Source: Gemmatimonadota bacterium
GTDB taxonomy: Bacteria > ARS69
DNA length: 8,838 nt
Direction: 5' to 3'
NCBI GenBank assembly: GCA_021604925.1
Contig: BQJX01000081.1
Coordinates: 1 to 8,838, forward strand
The notes under the pieces were generated by a model. It made no database searches and was not told the origin of the DNA. It saw only the letters and a program-made list of their open reading frames with translations. A program made the translations under genes and the position numbers. This document shows positions 7,991 through 8,838 of this stretch, piece after piece. Every line of letters begins with the position of its first letter. Position 1 is the stretch's first letter.

Positions 7991-8781
7991 ACGGAGACCG
8001 CCGCCCGGATGCGCGGATGCGGATCGTAGCCGTGAATCCGGATGTCCTCGAAGCGGAACTGGAACAGGTCGTGCACGTCCGGAGCCAGTTCCAACCTGGG
8101 AAGAGCGCGCGGTTCGCGGGACAGCTGGAGCCGGGCCTGATCCAGGTGGTTCAGGTAGAGATGGGCGTCTCCGAACGTGTGAATGAAGTCGCCCGGTTCC
8201 AGTCCGGTCGCACGAGCCACGAGATGCGTGAGCAGCGCGTACGAAGCGATGTTGAACGGCACTCCCAGGAAGACGTCCGCGCTTCGCTGGTAGAGCTGGC
8301 AGGAGAGGCGGCCGTTCGCCACGTGGAACTGGAAGAGCAGATGGCACGGCGGCAGCGCCATGCGATCCAGGTCGCCCACGTTCCAGGCGCTCACGATCAT
8401 CCGCCGCGACGAAGGCGCTCCCCGAATCGTGTCCAGCACGTCGGCGATCTGATCCACCACGCGGCCGTCGCGCGTTTCCCACGATCGCCATTGCTTGCCA
8501 TAGACCGGACCCAGCTCCCCCGCTTCGTCCGCCCACTCGTCCCAGATGGTCACGTTCTCTTCTCGCAGGGAACCCACGTTGGTTTCGCCGCGCAGGAACC
8601 ACAGCAGCTCGTGCACGATGGAACGGACATGGACCTTCTTGGTGGTGACCAGCGGGAACCCCTCGGCCAGATCGAATCGCATCTGGTGGCCGAACACGCT
8701 GAGAGTTCCGGTGCCCGTGCGATCCTCCTGGCGGTCGCCCTCGTCCAGGATGCGTTGCATGAGATCAAGGTAGGGTCGCAC
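7987..8781 (-). CDS. thyA: Thymidylate synthase
   Basis: A 264-residue ThyA, the same length as the E. coli enzyme, which methylates dUMP to dTMP using methylene-tetrahydrofolate and releases dihydrofolate. Numbering matches E. coli closely: R21 in RTGTGT, R126-R127 in SSRRM, the nucleophile C146 in LPPCHLLFQF, D169, N177 in FNIASY, and H207/Y209 in HLYLNH. The protein ends in RAAVSV, compared with the usual hydrophobic final residues. The start is GTG at 8781: AGGAG (8792-8788) lies 6 bp away and the beginning MRPYLDLMQRILDEG matches the family N-terminus, so the internal ATG at codon 8 is rejected. The folA product recycles the dihydrofolate that ThyA makes. The promoter is probably beyond the window edge. 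Confidence 0.98.
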   Translation of the reverse strand: MRPYLDLMQRILDEGDRQEDRTGTGTLSVFGHQMRFDLAEGFPLVTTKKVHVRSIVHELLWFLRGETNVGSLREENVTIWDEWADEAGELGPVYGKQWRSWETRDGRVVDQIADVLDTIRGAPSSRRMIVSAWNVGDLDRMALPPCHLLFQFHVANGRLSCQLYQRSADVFLGVPFNIASYALLTHLVARATGLEPGDFIHTFGDAHLYLNHLDQARLQLSREPRALPRLELAPDVHDLFQFRFEDIRIHGYDPHPRIRAAVSV

Positions 8782-8787
8782 GACGGT

Positions 8788-8792
8788 CTCCT
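8788..8792 (-). promoter_or_regulatory. Ribosome binding site fixing the thyA GTG start
   Basis: On the minus strand this reads AGGAG, 6 bp before the GTG at 8781. Confidence 0.65.
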
Positions 8793-8813
8793 GCCGGGGA
8801 CGGAAGGGGAAGG

Positions 8814-8830
8814 CGCGCCGCTCGGGCGCG
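8814..8830 (-). other. GC-rich hairpin upstream of thyA
   Basis: CGCGCC (8814-8819) and GGCGCG (8825-8830) form a perfect 6-bp stem with a 5-base loop, with an overlapping alternative pair AGGCGC (8811-8816) and GCGCCT (8832-8837). On the minus strand a pyrimidine run (CCTTCCCCTTCC) follows. It may terminate an upstream gene outside the window, lie in the thyA leader, or be chance. The rest of 8782-8838 shows no gene I can support. Confidence 0.25.
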
Positions 8831-8838
8831 GGCGCCTG

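Noticed and set aside
7991..8602. Long upstream extension of folA into thyA
   Set aside because: DHFR homology begins at MNLEIIVAM (7990); the extension is thyA read in the wrong frame.

Overview
This window carries two gene blocks that converge on each other. It looks like the chromosome of a GC-rich bacterium: every gene shows strong third-position G/C preference by eye, and GTG and TTG starts occur alongside clear Shine-Dalgarno sites. The taxon cannot be fixed from the sequence. The combination of an Rrf2-type regulator, sufBCDSU, a SufT-like protein and an A-type carrier is found in several GC-rich phyla, and naming one would be a guess.

The left block (about 1-6692, plus strand) is a complete SUF iron-sulfur cluster assembly operon. 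A short AT-rich promoter/operator region (1-137) precedes an Rrf2-family regulator with a cysteine cluster. Then follow sufB, sufC, sufD, sufS, sufU, a MIP18/DUF59 (SufT-like) gene and an A-type carrier. Spacing is tight: a 4-bp ATGA overlap between regulator and sufB, then gaps of about 9-19 bp, apart from 53 bp between sufB and sufC. SufS mobilises persulfide sulfur from cysteine, SufU relays it, the SufBC2D scaffold builds the cluster using SufC ATPase activity, and the A-type and SufT-like proteins act in carriage or maturation. The Rrf2 protein probably senses Fe-S status and controls the operon. All key catalytic residues I checked are present.

The right block (6768-8781, minus strand) reads thyA, then folA with a 4-bp ATGA overlap, then, after a 119-bp gap containing a good sigma70-like promoter, a small sulfotransferase-like P-loop protein starting at TTG. 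ThyA and DHFR form the dTMP/folate cycle. The sulfotransferase has intact cofactor-binding motifs but no recognisable acceptor.

The 75 bp between the convergent blocks (6693-6767) hold several GC-rich inverted repeats that may act as terminators, without T-tracts. There are no tRNA or rRNA genes, CRISPR arrays, insertion sequences or phage genes that I can see. No stretch over 300 bp lacks a gene. I do not see a new defence or other undescribed system. The points most worth checking are the candidate operator upstream of the Rrf2 gene, its non-IscR cysteine spacing, and the uncharacterised sulfotransferase.
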